A DNA stretch of 64,000 bases from Nostoc sp. 'Peltigera membranacea cyanobiont' N6. GTDB lineage: Bacteria; Cyanobacteriota; Cyanobacteriia; Cyanobacteriales; Nostocaceae. Shown here piece by piece: positions 1-9,380 of this stretch; position 1 is the stretch's first letter, and each line of letters begins with the position of its first letter. The notes under the pieces are model-generated. The model saw nothing but the letters and a program-made list of their open reading frames with translations. It had not been told where the DNA came from and did not search any database. The stretch is from assembly GCF_002949735.1 (NCBI RefSeq), contig NZ_CP026681.1:1736001-1800000 (forward strand), in the 5' to 3' direction. The position numbers and the translations under genes are program-made.

Positions 1-194
1 AAAAAGGGCACTTCTTCCCGAATTTGGAAATGGGTAAAAATTTGCGCTACTCCTCCCGACTCTGGTAACTGGTTTCCTAGCCGTTGGGGAACTTGCAAAT
101 CATACCCCAAGCCATTCACTTCCAGAGTCAGAATCACGCGATTAGCGCCAATTGTTTGGATACCAGCGACTATACCTTTTAGATAACTAATCAT
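1..194 (-). CDS. ruvA: Holliday junction branch migration protein RuvA, N-terminal part (runs off the window)
   Basis: Only the first 64 codons are inside the window. The translation begins MISYLKGIVAGI and contains NRVILTLEVNGLGYDL, then PQRL and a THFQIREE segment, which is the OB-fold N-terminal domain of cyanobacterial RuvA. RuvA tetramers bind Holliday junctions and load the RuvB helicase during recombinational repair. The ATG at 194-192 shares its A with the TAA stop of the sucrose-phosphate phosphatase gene upstream (TAATG), so the two are probably co-transcribed and translationally coupled. The reading frame is intact to the edge. Family assignment is from sequence similarity; the missing C-terminus cannot be judged. 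Confidence 0.9.
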   Translation of the reverse strand, partial: MISYLKGIVAGIQTIGANRVILTLEVNGLGYDLQVPQRLGNQLPESGGVAQIFTHFQIREEVPF

Positions 195-952
195 TACAAG
201 AGACCAAAATAATTTAAGCCTTCAATAATTCCACCTGCACAAAAACATGAAGCCAGGTAGCGGTAGTCAGAGGGATGCTCATTGTGCCATTGGAGTAACT
301 CTTTTCGGGCATTCCCGACAATGATTCCCCGTTCGTTGCCTACAGCAAATAAAGCAATATCATTACCCGAATCACCACAGACAACTGTTTGTTCTGCTGC
401 AAATTTCCACTTCTGGCGTAAAAACTGCATTGCCTGACCTTTATCGCTGCTATGGGGTACAATGTCAAGGTCTATTCCGCTACTGTAGATTAACTTTACA
501 TTTAATTTAGATTTCTGCAACTCTGCTTCAAGTTGTGGTAGAACATTCGCAGATACTTCCTGTTCTAGAAAAAAACTCACTTTGAAGGGACGCTGTTCTG
601 AATCTGGTTGCCGAACTAACTCACGGTATTTTCGGGTAATAGATAATACGGTTTCTCGTTCCCATCCTGGAGAGAGAATTTCTGACCAATCTGAGTCTGG
701 TGTATCATTCGCATCAAGGTAAATTTCTGTACCCACGGAGAGGACGAGGGCATCTGGTTGCAAAAGATTTTTTTGAGCTTGGAGTTCTTTGTAAAGTACA
801 GGCGATCGCCCGGTAGAATAAACAATCTTAGTGCCGTATTCTTGGCGATGTTGACTTAGCAGTTGATTTAGTTCTGGTAAAGCGCTGTCATCGCCAACGG
901 TGCGGTACACAAGGGTGTCATCTAAATCGGTTACAAACAGAAATGGTTTCAT
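194..952 (-). CDS. spp: Sucrose-6-phosphate phosphatase (HAD superfamily, SPP)
   Basis: 252 aa, cytosolic HAD hydrolase, predicted to dephosphorylate sucrose-6-phosphate in the last step of sucrose synthesis. Motif I is D9-L-D11-D-T13, motif II the STG at 46-48, motif III K171 in SSDKG, and motif IV is GDSGND at 193-198. The stretch SSGIDLDIVP followed by the KG loop and VVCGDSGND is very close to the structurally known Synechocystis SPP, whose usual length (about 245 aa) also agrees. The ATG at 952-950 is the only sensible start. No sucrose-phosphate synthase gene is nearby; instead the gene overlaps ruvA by one base, an unexpected pairing. Other HAD-IIB sugar phosphatases are the alternative, but the SPP signature is good. 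Confidence 0.88.
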   Translation of the reverse strand: MKPFLFVTDLDDTLVYRTVGDDSALPELNQLLSQHRQEYGTKIVYSTGRSPVLYKELQAQKNLLQPDALVLSVGTEIYLDANDTPDSDWSEILSPGWERETVLSITRKYRELVRQPDSEQRPFKVSFFLEQEVSANVLPQLEAELQKSKLNVKLIYSSGIDLDIVPHSSDKGQAMQFLRQKWKFAAEQTVVCGDSGNDIALFAVGNERGIIVGNARKELLQWHNEHPSDYRYLASCFCAGGIIEGLNYFGLL

Positions 953-1161
953 AATTAAAACTCTTGCAAAATTTCGTTATTTTACCGCGTGAAGAGAATT
1001 TTGCAAGAGATTTATTTGCTGAATTATTTGTGTAGGTTGGATGGAGTAAAACGCAACCCAACATTACCACCTTATTACAAAACTACTGTTCTCAAGGTAG
1101 ACGAGGTTTAGATAGCCAGAAAGCAGAAAATTATTCTCAAAAAATAGGAGTTAAATTTTTA

Positions 1162-1653
1162 ATGTGTTTTGGTTTTCATAAGTCGATAAATTGTTCTTTC
1201 TTGGTTTTCTCTCTTGGTTGCATTTTCTTTATATTTATTGCATTTACAGTGTTCTTTGAGCAAGATAAAGTGACAACTTTAACCTGCGAAAGAATCACTC
1301 AAGTTAATTGTCAGTTAACTCATTCAAATGAGTGGAAATCAACCGTGGAAACCTATTCCATAGAAGAGTTTAAAGGAGCAAAATTTTATTTTAATAGTGG
1401 TGGCGATTATTACGCTGTTATTCTTTTGAGTAATTCTGGCAAATTACCTTATGTTTTTTACTATTCCTTCCAATCTGAAGCAGAAAAAATTGTAGATAAG
1501 ATTAATACTTTTATGAGTAATTCTCAAGAGGAATTGGTTACTGTCACTCAAGATAGATCCATTATTCTCAATTTAGCTGCCGCTATTTGCTTTATATTTG
1601 GTGTATTTGGTTTAGGTCTTACCCTTTACTCATATATTTCCACCTTGCCCTAA
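1162..1653 (+). CDS. Hypothetical membrane protein, two transmembrane segments
   Basis: 163 aa, not recognised. The N-terminal stretch at about 10-33 is strongly hydrophobic (FLVFSLGCIFFIFIAF), and a second hydrophobic segment lies at about 138-160 (LNLAAAICFIFGVFGLGLTL). Between them is a polar domain of about 100 residues with two cysteines, likely on one face of the membrane. An AGGAG at 1146-1150 stands 11 bases before the ATG, which supports the start. The last 24 bases overlap an antisense relic of an xseA tail, so the natural C-terminus may have been altered. The gene stands alone between two repeat-rich stretches. Coding status is likely, function unknown. Confidence 0.6.
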   Translation: MCFGFHKSINCSFLVFSLGCIFFIFIAFTVFFEQDKVTTLTCERITQVNCQLTHSNEWKSTVETYSIEEFKGAKFYFNSGGDYYAVILLSNSGKLPYVFYYSFQSEAEKIVDKINTFMSNSQEELVTVTQDRSIILNLAAAICFIFGVFGLGLTLYSYISTLP

Positions 1654-1701
1654 CTGAATTAACAAATCTTTTCTCACAGCTAACTCAGTTGCAGAAAAAG
1701 C
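1630..1701 (-). pseudogene. Relic of an xseA 3' end (exonuclease VII large subunit C-terminus)
   Basis: Read on the minus strand, 1695-1639 translates as SATELAVRKDLLIQLGQGG. The intact XseA in this window (17418-18698) ends with SATKLAVGEELVIQLGQGG before its last residues, 14 of 19 identical. The frame runs into TGA at 1632-1630. Homology stops at 1701, exactly where a GC-rich interspersed repeat begins, so the rest of the gene was probably lost in that rearrangement. No start codon is present; this is a fragment, not a gene. Confidence 0.6.
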
Positions 1702-1702
1702 T

Positions 1703-1727
1703 ATGCCTGCGGCGGGCTGCGCCTACG
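1703..1727. repeat. 25-bp GC-rich interspersed repeat, copy 1
   Basis: The reverse complement of this stretch reads CGTAGGCG, then CAGCCCGCCG, then CAGGCAT. It matches 38726-38750 at 22 of 25 positions. It is much more GC-rich than its AT-rich surroundings and resembles the small interspersed elements common in Nostoc genomes. It sits directly at the break point of the xseA relic. Confidence 0.6.
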
Positions 1728-1928
1728 TTAATGTGCAGTTTTTCTACAAGCAATACATCCAAACCGTCCGCCTCCAGTCAAGGCATTGAGTCAGAGACTC
1801 AATGAATGCATTTCCAGGCGCAGCGTAAGAGCGAGTCAAGCCTCATCATTGTGTGTACACCATAGCCTTTTAGGATATCTGTTATATTTCAGGAAACAAA
1901 TAGTTTCATAAGTTCATTGCAATGATTG

Positions 1929-2138
1929 CTGCAAATGCTTAAGCCTTTCTTATACATAGAAGAGTATTTATTGCAAAGTATTAAGCTTTTCCAACAATTA
2001 ATTATACATTTCCTGCAAACGCTTAAGCCTTTCTTATACATAGAAGAGTATTTGTTGCAAAGTATTAAGTATCTCCAACAATTAATTATACATTTCCTGC
2101 AAATGCTTAAGCCTTTCTTATACATGAAAGAGCATTAG
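1929..2138. repeat. 84-bp tandem repeat, two and a half copies
   Basis: Copies start at 1929, 2013 and 2097 with an exact 84-bp spacing. Each begins CTGCAAAYGCTTAAGCC and contains TTATACATAGAAGAGTATTT and CCAACAATTAATTATACATT. The third copy breaks off near 2138. Because 84 is a multiple of three and the unit lacks stops in one frame on each strand, both strands appear as open frames of repeated 28-residue units (for example MYKKGLSICRKC). No ribosome binding site or family similarity supports translation, so it is recorded as non-coding. Confidence 0.85.
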
Positions 2139-2470
2139 CTGTAAACGCTCAAATTTTGACAGCTAATGTTTAAATTTGAGCGATGTCTACAGAGACGTAG
2201 CACCGAATGTTACGTATTTAAGTTGCACATCAACTGATGAGGTTGTCTTTTGTCAATTGTCCAAAGTCCAATTGGTAAACACAAATGACTAATGACTAAT
2301 GACGGTCTACACGGAAAATAGTGCAATATGTAGGCGCGTTAGCTTAACCAAACTAGGAGCAGTTTCTCATACAACCCATACATCCAAAACGTAAAAAATT
2401 GTCAAAGTTTGTTACACAAGATGTCCTATAGGGAATTCTAAACTGACTAGAAAAATTCCCCGTAAAAGCT
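2139..2470. other. Intergenic region upstream of the large kinase gene
   Basis: 332 bases without a credible gene. At 2284-2303 there is a short heptamer array (AATGACT repeated almost three times) of the STRR type. The stretch before 2471 should hold the promoter of the kinase gene, but no convincing -10/-35 or regulator site was identified. Confidence 0.5.
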
Positions 2471-5400
2471 ATGAGCGCAAAAGTAGATATAACTGTAACA
2501 CTGGCAGGCTACCAAATTAGAGAGCAACTATATTCAGGTTCGCGCACACTCGTGTATCGCGCGGTCAGAGAAGCAGATAACCAAGCAGTTGTAATCAAGC
2601 TTTTAAAACGGGAGTACCCCACCTTCAGCGAACTAGTACAGTTTCGCAACCAATATTCTCTTGCCAAAAACTTAGATATTCCTGGAATTATTAAGCCCTA
2701 CAGCCTAGAACCCTATCACAATGGCTATGCTTTGATGATGGAAGATTTTGGTGGCATATCACTACGACAATTTACTAAAGAACAGCCACAAAACTTAGAG
2801 CAATTCCTGATTATAGCCCTACAACTGACAGATATTCTGCACCAGTTACATCAACAACGGGTGATTCATAAAGACATTAAACCCGCTAACATCCTAATTA
2901 ACCCAGATACCAAGCTGTTAAAGCTGATAGACTTCAGCATCTCCTCCTTATTACCGAGAGAAACCACAGAAATTCAAAATCCTAATGTCCTGGAAGGGAC
3001 TCTGGCTTATCTGTCACCAGAACAGACGGGACGGATGAATCGGGGGATTGACTATCGCAGTGATTTTTATTCATTGGGAGTAAGTTTCTTTGAGCTACTG
3101 ACAGGAAAACTGCCTTTTGATTCTCAAGATCCGATGGAGTTAGTGCATTGTCATATTGCAAAACTTCCCCCTAATGTCTGCGATGTCAACCCTGAGATCC
3201 CTTTGGTTCTAGGAAATATTGTTCGCAAGCTGATGGCGAAAAATGCGGAAGACCGCTACCAGAGTGCGTTGGGACTAAAACATGATTTGCATCTGTGCAG
3301 AGAACAACTGAAAGAAATCGCGAGGATTGAGCATTTCTCCATTGGAGGGCGAGATATAAGCGATCGCTTTGCAATCCAAGAAAAACTCTATGGCAGGGAG
3401 CAAGAAGTTAAAATCTTACTAGAAGGATTCGAGCGGGTTGCCAATGGAGCCTCGGAGTTCATGCTAGTGGCGGGATTCTCCGGCATTGGTAAAACGGCGG
3501 TGGTGAATGAAGTACATAAGCCCATTGTCCGGCAACGAGGCTACTTTATCAAAGGCAAGTACGACCAGTTCAACCGCAACATTCCCCTCAGTGCCTTTGT
3601 CCAAGCCTTTCGCGACTTGATGGGGCAGTTATTAGGCGAAAGTGACACCCAGTTAAAAGAATGGAAGAACAGGATTCTGACAGCCTTGGGGGAAAATGCT
3701 CAAGTAATTATTGAGGTAATTCCTGAGTTAGAGCAGATTATTGGACAACAATCCCCAGTAGTGGAACTCTCAGGTAGTGCTTCCCAGAACCGTTTTAATC
3801 TGTTGTTCCAAAAATTTATTCAAGTATTCACCACAGTTACACATCCCTTAGTGATGTTTTTGGATGATTTACAGTGGGCAGATTCAGCATCACTGAACTT
3901 GATTCAGGTGTCGATCGGCCAGCGAGAAAGCGGCTATATGTTATTGATTGGTGCATATCGTGATAATGAGGTGTCGCTGGCTCATCCCTTGATATTGACG
4001 TTAGAAGAAATCAAGAAAACTGGCACTACAGTAAACACGATCGCACTATCTCCCTTAAGTCAAGAAAGTTTAAATTTGCTGGTTAAGGATACATTGCAAT
4101 GTTCAGCAGCGATCGCGCAACCTTTAACCCAGCTAGTCTATCAAAAAACCCAAGGAAACCCATTTTTCAGCACACAGTTTCTCAAGGCACTACACGAAGA
4201 GGGAGACATTGAGTTTGCTCCTCAAGTTGGACATTGGCAGTGTGATATTAGTTATGTGCGATCGCTCTCCCTCAGAGATGACGTGGTAGAGTTCATGGCA
4301 ATGCAGTTGCAGAAATTGCCAGTTGCCACTCAAAATGTCCTGAAACTTGCAGCGTGTATTGGTAACTCTTTTGATTTAGCAACATTGGCGATTATCTATG
4401 AAAAGTCTCAAGCTGAAACTGCTACTGACTTGTGGAAAGCCCTTCAAGAGGGATTAGTTATTCCCAGCAATGATATTTACAAGTTTTATCAGTCAAAATC
4501 AGAGTCGCAGATTGAGGAGAATGGACAGTTACAAGCAGCACTAACTGATGAAAAAGTGATTGTTTCTTACAAGTTTCTGCACGATCGCGTCCAACAAGCT
4601 GCTTATTCGCTCATTCCCGACAACCAAAAACAACTGATGCACTTAAAAATTGGGCGATTGCTCTTAAGTGTAATGAACGAAGCGGAAAAAGAGGAAAAAA
4701 TCTTCGAGATTGTTAATCAATTAAATAAAGGATCTGATTTAATTGTCTTAGCAACTGAACAGGAGAGATTAGCAAAACTAAATTTAGCTGCTGCCCAAAA
4801 AGCAAAATCTGCAACTGCTTACGTCGCAGCAATTGAATACGCCACTAAAGGCATACAACTGCTCGCAGGAAGTTGTTGGCAGCAATGCTATGATTTAACG
4901 TTGGCTCTCCACGATCTAGCCGCAGAAGTAGCCTGTCTGAGCAGTGACTTTAGGCTTATGGAGCAGATAGTTGATGAGGTAGTACAAAATGCTCGTCAAT
5001 TACTAGACAAAGTGAAGGTCTATGAAGTCAGAATTTTGGCTGATGTCGCCCAAAGTAATCAGCCTAAAGCTATTAAAACTGCTCTTTCTATTTTAAAATT
5101 ATTTGGAGTGTCGTTTCCAGAGCAGCCGACTAACGCAGATATTACTGAAAGTTTACAACAAACTCAAGATGTATTAAAAGAAAAACATTTAGAATATTTG
5201 TTAGAACTGCCTGAGATGAAAGACTTGAAAGCTTTGGCAGAGATCAGAATTTTAGCGACTGTGACAGCAGCAGTCTATCAAGCGGTTCCAGAATTACTGC
5301 CATTAATCGTGTGCAAGCAGGTGAGATTATCAGTTGCTTATGGGAATGCGGCGGTATCAGCACAGGCTTATGCTTGGTATGGAGTAATTTTATGCGGTAT

Positions 5401-8400
5401 TGGAGAAATAGATTTAGGCGATCGCATTAGCGAACTGGCAATGGGATTATTATCACGCTTCGAGAGTAGAGAATTTAAAGCCAGCACGATTAACATGGTT
5501 TATCCCTTCATTAAACCTTGGAAACATCATATTCAAGATTCACTCGCTCCTTTGCTCGATGGATACCATAGCGGTTTGGAGATGGGCACTTTAGAATATG
5601 CTGCCTACTGTGCCTACAATTATTGTTCGCTGTCCTTTTTTCTGGGAAAAAATTTGTCAATTTTAGAACCAGAGATGAAGGTTTACAGTCAGGCATTGGC
5701 TCAACTTAAACAGGAAGTGGCTCACAATTATCTCAGAGTTTTTTACCAATCCGTCTTAAATTTCCTGGGAGAGAGTAAGTGTGATTGGGAAATTAAAGGT
5801 GTAGTATATGACGAAGAAATCATGTTGCCCAAGCATCAACAGGCTAACGACCTTTATGCAATGGGAACACTCTATATAAATAAACTAATTCTTTGTTACT
5901 TCTTCAATGAGTGGGAGGAAGCCATAAAAGTGGCAGTTGATGCCAAACAATATTTAAATGGTGTATCCGGCTGTTTCATGATTCCGGTGTTTCACTTTTA
6001 CGATTCATTGACTCATCTGGCGATGTTACCCAACGCCCAAGGTAAGGAAGGTAATAGTTTGCCCCAAGAAGTTATTGATAATCAAAAGAAGCTGAAAGAA
6101 TGGTCAAACCTAGCACCTAAAAACCATTTACACAAATTTTATTTGGTTGAAGCAGAACAGTATCGGGTGTTGGGGCAGATGTATGAAGCTATGGATTACT
6201 ACGATCGCGCGATCGCATCCGCCAAAGCAAATGCATATATTCAAGAAGAAGCACTAAGCAACGAATTAGCAGGCAAATTCTACCTCCAATGGGGCAAACA
6301 AAAACTGGCTCAAGCATATATACAAGAAGCGTATTACTGCTACGCTCATTGGGGAGCTAAAGCCAAAGTCACCGATTTAGAACATCGCTATCCTCAGCTT
6401 TTGGCTGCAATTATGCAACAACGGCAACCGTCACTTACACCATCTGATACAATTTTTGCCCCAGCTTTTCATTCTACTGAAACTTCTAGCTCAACCAGCA
6501 TTACAGAATCCCTCGATCTATTAACTGTTCTCAAAGCCTCTCAAACTCTTTCTGGTGAAATTCAATTAGAAAAACTCCTAGCCGCCTTGCTTCGGATAGT
6601 AATTGAAAATGCTGGGGCAGAAAAATGCGTGTTAATGCTCCTGCGGGGCAATTCATTACACGATACCACGGGCGATCGCTTGGTGATTAAAGGGACTGTC
6701 ACCGCTAATACTCAACCCATCGTTCTGCAAAGAACTCCAGTCGAAGAAAGCGAGGATATTCCTCTGAGACTGATTTATCACGTCAAACATTCCTTAAAAC
6801 CTGTGGTGTTGGCAGATGCGACTACTCATCCAACCTTTGCCAGCGACACTTACATTTTGAACCAACAGCCAAAAAGCATTTTATGTAGTCCGATTCTCTA
6901 CCGGGGTAAATTCGCAGGTATCCTCTATTTGGAGAATAACTTGACGACTGGGGCATTTACTAGCGATCGCGTCGAGATGCTTAACCTGTTATGTACTCAA
7001 GCCGCCATTTCTCTAGAAAATGCTCGTCTCTATGAACAGGCACAACAAACACTAGCAGAACTGCGTGCCAGTGAAGCCCAATTCCAGAAGGTGGTTGACA
7101 ATATTCCAGGGATGGTATTTAAATTCTGTCTGGCTAGAGATGGCTCTTTCTCAACACCTTACGTTAGTTCGGGTTGCTATGACCTGTATGAGGTGGATTC
7201 ACAGGAAGTAATGGCAGGGGTACACAACCTTCACCTGATGACGCATCCAGACGATCGCTCAATAGTTGAACGGTTAGTTATAAATTCTGCTCGAATGTTA
7301 ACGCCTTTTAGACTGGAGTGGCGAATTGTGGCTGCTTCAGGCAAAATCAAATGGATTCAATGTGCATCTAAACCAGAACTACAAGCCGATGGCTCGGTGA
7401 TGTGGGATGGGGTGGTAATTGATATTAGTGATGCCTACGACGAGCTTTGCTTACGCAAACAAGCAGAAGCCGCACTTCAAGAGAAAGAGGAGTTTTTGAG
7501 CAGCATCTACAACGGAGCCGAAATGAGCATTTTTGTTGTGGATGTGTCGGAAAATGGTCGCTTCTATTACGCTGGATGGAACGCTCTTTCGGAACGAGCA
7601 TCTGGAATTAGTAGTGCTGATGCCGTAGGCAAAACGCCTGCTGAAGTGCTCGATCCAGCACAGGCTGAAATTATCCAACAACAGCTTACTGAGTGCGCTA
7701 GAACGGAAATGCCCGTTTATCATGAGCAGTGTCTAACCTTTGATGGGCAGGAAAGCTGGTGGATGATCAATTTCAACCCACTCAAGAATAATGAGGGACG
7801 GATTTACCGGATTATTGGCACAAGCTTTGAAATTAGCGATCGCAAACGCGCTGAAGCTGCTGTGCAAACTTCTGAGAAAAATCTCCTCACCATTTTTAAT
7901 AACGTTAATAATGCCATCCTTGTTCATGACTTGAATGGTGTGGTTTTAAATGCTAACGATTCGGCCTTAAAACTCTATGAACTAGACAAAGACGAAATTA
8001 CACGAATCTCTGTCTTGGAACACTGTTCTGCACCCGATAATCCCTTTCACCTGGCTCCAGACTTTTGGGCAAGGGCATTAACTGGAGAAACCGTTAACTT
8101 TGAGTGGAAAAGTAAAAAATTCAGGGATGGTACAGTCTTTGATACCGATATCACACTTAGTAGAATTATTCTGGATGGTGAAACGGTGATTCTTGGCAAT
8201 ATCCACGATGTCAGCGAACAGCAAGCTGCACTTCGTGAACGCAAACGCGCTGAAGCTCAATTGAATCAGCGCACAGTAGAACTAGAGCAAACCCTGCAAG
8301 AACTCCAGCACGCCCAAACACAGATGATCCAATCCGAGAAAATGTCAGGATTGGGGCAACTGGTGGCAGGTGTTGCCCATGAAATCAACAATCCAGTCAA

Positions 8401-9136
8401 CTTTATTTTCGGCAATCTTAGCCATGCGAATGAATACACCAAAAATATTCTCAGACTCCTGGAACTTTATCAGAAACATTACCCAAATCCCGATTCTGAG
8501 ATTGAAGAAGAAATTGAGGCGATGGATTTGGAGTTTATCCTAGAAGACTTACCCAAACTGATTTATTCGATGCGAGTTGGAGCAGAACGCATTCAAAAAA
8601 TTGTTGTCTCTCTACGCACTTTCTCCCGCATGGATGAAGCCGAGATGAAAGAGGTCAATATTCATGAGGGCATTGATAGCACACTAATGATTCTGCAACA
8701 TCGGCTGAAAGCGAAATCTGATTCTCCTGGCATTGAGATTGTCAAAGATTATGGGGAGTTACCGTTAGTCGAGTGCTATGCTGGACAACTCAACCAAGTG
8801 TTTATGAATCTTTTGAGCAATGCCATTGATGCGCTAGAAGAAGCAAACACTCAAAACCAACTCTTAAATCCTACCATTACGATTTGCACTGTCCTGGTAG
8901 AAAGCAAACAAGTTGTCATTAAAATCACAGATAATGGGACTGGAATTCCTGCTCATATCAAGCAAAAATTGTTCGATCCATTCTTTACGACAAAACCTGT
9001 CGGCAAAGGCACAGGAATGGGACTTTCCATTAGTTATCAGATTGTGGCTGAAAAACACAAAGGCAAATTATATTGTGTTTCCGAACTGGGGCAGGGAGCC
9101 ACATTTATCGTGATGATTCCAATTTGCCAATCTTGA
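2471..9136 (+). CDS. Giant hybrid Ser/Thr protein kinase - AAA ATPase - GAF - PAS - histidine kinase (HstK type)
   Basis: 2221 aa signalling protein. Residues about 12-275 form a Ser/Thr kinase with K43 (VVIK), the catalytic loop HKDIKPAN (D135) and DFS at 154-156 in place of DFG. Residues about 304-720 form a STAND/AAA_16-type ATPase with Walker A GFSGIGKT (K341) and a FLDDLQWAD Walker B. A long helical region follows, then GAF (about 1345-1520), three PAS domains (about 1537-1915), HisKA with phospho-acceptor H1970 (AHEINNP), and HATPase (N box near NLLSNAIDAL, GKGTGMGLS). This order is that of the HstK family known from heterocystous cyanobacteria, where members have been linked to stress responses and heterocyst function. 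No receiver domain is present. ATG at 2471. The stop is followed directly by a heptamer array. Stimulus and targets are unknown. Confidence 0.92.
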   Translation: MSAKVDITVTLAGYQIREQLYSGSRTLVYRAVREADNQAVVIKLLKREYPTFSELVQFRNQYSLAKNLDIPGIIKPYSLEPYHNGYALMMEDFGGISLRQFTKEQPQNLEQFLIIALQLTDILHQLHQQRVIHKDIKPANILINPDTKLLKLIDFSISSLLPRETTEIQNPNVLEGTLAYLSPEQTGRMNRGIDYRSDFYSLGVSFFELLTGKLPFDSQDPMELVHCHIAKLPPNVCDVNPEIPLVLGNIVRKLMAKNAEDRYQSALGLKHDLHLCREQLKEIARIEHFSIGGRDISDRFAIQEKLYGREQEVKILLEGFERVANGASEFMLVAGFSGIGKTAVVNEVHKPIVRQRGYFIKGKYDQFNRNIPLSAFVQAFRDLMGQLLGESDTQLKEWKNRILTALGENAQVIIEVIPELEQIIGQQSPVVELSGSASQNRFNLLFQKFIQVFTTVTHPLVMFLDDLQWADSASLNLIQVSIGQRESGYMLLIGAYRDNEVSLAHPLILTLEEIKKTGTTVNTIALSPLSQESLNLLVKDTLQCSAAIAQPLTQLVYQKTQGNPFFSTQFLKALHEEGDIEFAPQVGHWQCDISYVRSLSLRDDVVEFMAMQLQKLPVATQNVLKLAACIGNSFDLATLAIIYEKSQAETATDLWKALQEGLVIPSNDIYKFYQSKSESQIEENGQLQAALTDEKVIVSYKFLHDRVQQAAYSLIPDNQKQLMHLKIGRLLLSVMNEAEKEEKIFEIVNQLNKGSDLIVLATEQERLAKLNLAAAQKAKSATAYVAAIEYATKGIQLLAGSCWQQCYDLTLALHDLAAEVACLSSDFRLMEQIVDEVVQNARQLLDKVKVYEVRILADVAQSNQPKAIKTALSILKLFGVSFPEQPTNADITESLQQTQDVLKEKHLEYLLELPEMKDLKALAEIRILATVTAAVYQAVPELLPLIVCKQVRLSVAYGNAAVSAQAYAWYGVILCGIGEIDLGDRISELAMGLLSRFESREFKASTINMVYPFIKPWKHHIQDSLAPLLDGYHSGLEMGTLEYAAYCAYNYCSLSFFLGKNLSILEPEMKVYSQALAQLKQEVAHNYLRVFYQSVLNFLGESKCDWEIKGVVYDEEIMLPKHQQANDLYAMGTLYINKLILCYFFNEWEEAIKVAVDAKQYLNGVSGCFMIPVFHFYDSLTHLAMLPNAQGKEGNSLPQEVIDNQKKLKEWSNLAPKNHLHKFYLVEAEQYRVLGQMYEAMDYYDRAIASAKANAYIQEEALSNELAGKFYLQWGKQKLAQAYIQEAYYCYAHWGAKAKVTDLEHRYPQLLAAIMQQRQPSLTPSDTIFAPAFHSTETSSSTSITESLDLLTVLKASQTLSGEIQLEKLLAALLRIVIENAGAEKCVLMLLRGNSLHDTTGDRLVIKGTVTANTQPIVLQRTPVEESEDIPLRLIYHVKHSLKPVVLADATTHPTFASDTYILNQQPKSILCSPILYRGKFAGILYLENNLTTGAFTSDRVEMLNLLCTQAAISLENARLYEQAQQTLAELRASEAQFQKVVDNIPGMVFKFCLARDGSFSTPYVSSGCYDLYEVDSQEVMAGVHNLHLMTHPDDRSIVERLVINSARMLTPFRLEWRIVAASGKIKWIQCASKPELQADGSVMWDGVVIDISDAYDELCLRKQAEAALQEKEEFLSSIYNGAEMSIFVVDVSENGRFYYAGWNALSERASGISSADAVGKTPAEVLDPAQAEIIQQQLTECARTEMPVYHEQCLTFDGQESWWMINFNPLKNNEGRIYRIIGTSFEISDRKRAEAAVQTSEKNLLTIFNNVNNAILVHDLNGVVLNANDSALKLYELDKDEITRISVLEHCSAPDNPFHLAPDFWARALTGETVNFEWKSKKFRDGTVFDTDITLSRIILDGETVILGNIHDVSEQQAALRERKRAEAQLNQRTVELEQTLQELQHAQTQMIQSEKMSGLGQLVAGVAHEINNPVNFIFGNLSHANEYTKNILRLLELYQKHYPNPDSEIEEEIEAMDLEFILEDLPKLIYSMRVGAERIQKIVVSLRTFSRMDEAEMKEVNIHEGIDSTLMILQHRLKAKSDSPGIEIVKDYGELPLVECYAGQLNQVFMNLLSNAIDALEEANTQNQLLNPTITICTVLVESKQVVIKITDNGTGIPAHIKQKLFDPFFTTKPVGKGTGMGLSISYQIVAEKHKGKLYCVSELGQGATFIVMIPICQS

Positions 9137-9376
9137 TTTGTCATTTGTCATTTGTCATTTGTCATTTGCCAATCTTGATTTGTCATTTGTCATTTGTCAT
9201 TTGTCATTTGTCATTTGTCATTTGTCATTTGTCATTTGTCATTTGTCATTTGTCATTTGTCATTTGTCATTTGTCATTTGTCATTTGTCATTTGTCATTT
9301 GTCATTTGTCATTTGTCATTTGTCATTTGTCATTTGTCATTTGTCATTTGTCATTTGTCATTTGTCATTTGTCATT
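9137..9376. repeat. Heptanucleotide STRR array (CATTTGT)n
   Basis: A pure seven-base repeat fills the whole space between two convergent kinase genes, with roughly 28 uninterrupted units from about 9179. Near its start the array is interrupted by a second copy (9164-9178) of the 15 bases that end the upstream gene (9122-9136), shifted by 42 bases, six units. STRR arrays are a known feature of heterocystous cyanobacteria. Because the unit is seven bases, all frames stay open, which creates false open frames encoding repeated ICHLSFV. Confidence 0.97.
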
Positions 9377-9380
9377 GGTT

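Noticed and set aside
1889..2138. Open frames on both strands with 28-residue repeated peptides
   Set aside because: Caused by the 84-bp tandem repeat; composition is not protein-like and no start signal is present.
1929..2138. Possible CRISPR array
   Set aside because: The repeat unit is 84 bp with no unique spacers and no cas genes nearby; it is a plain tandem repeat.
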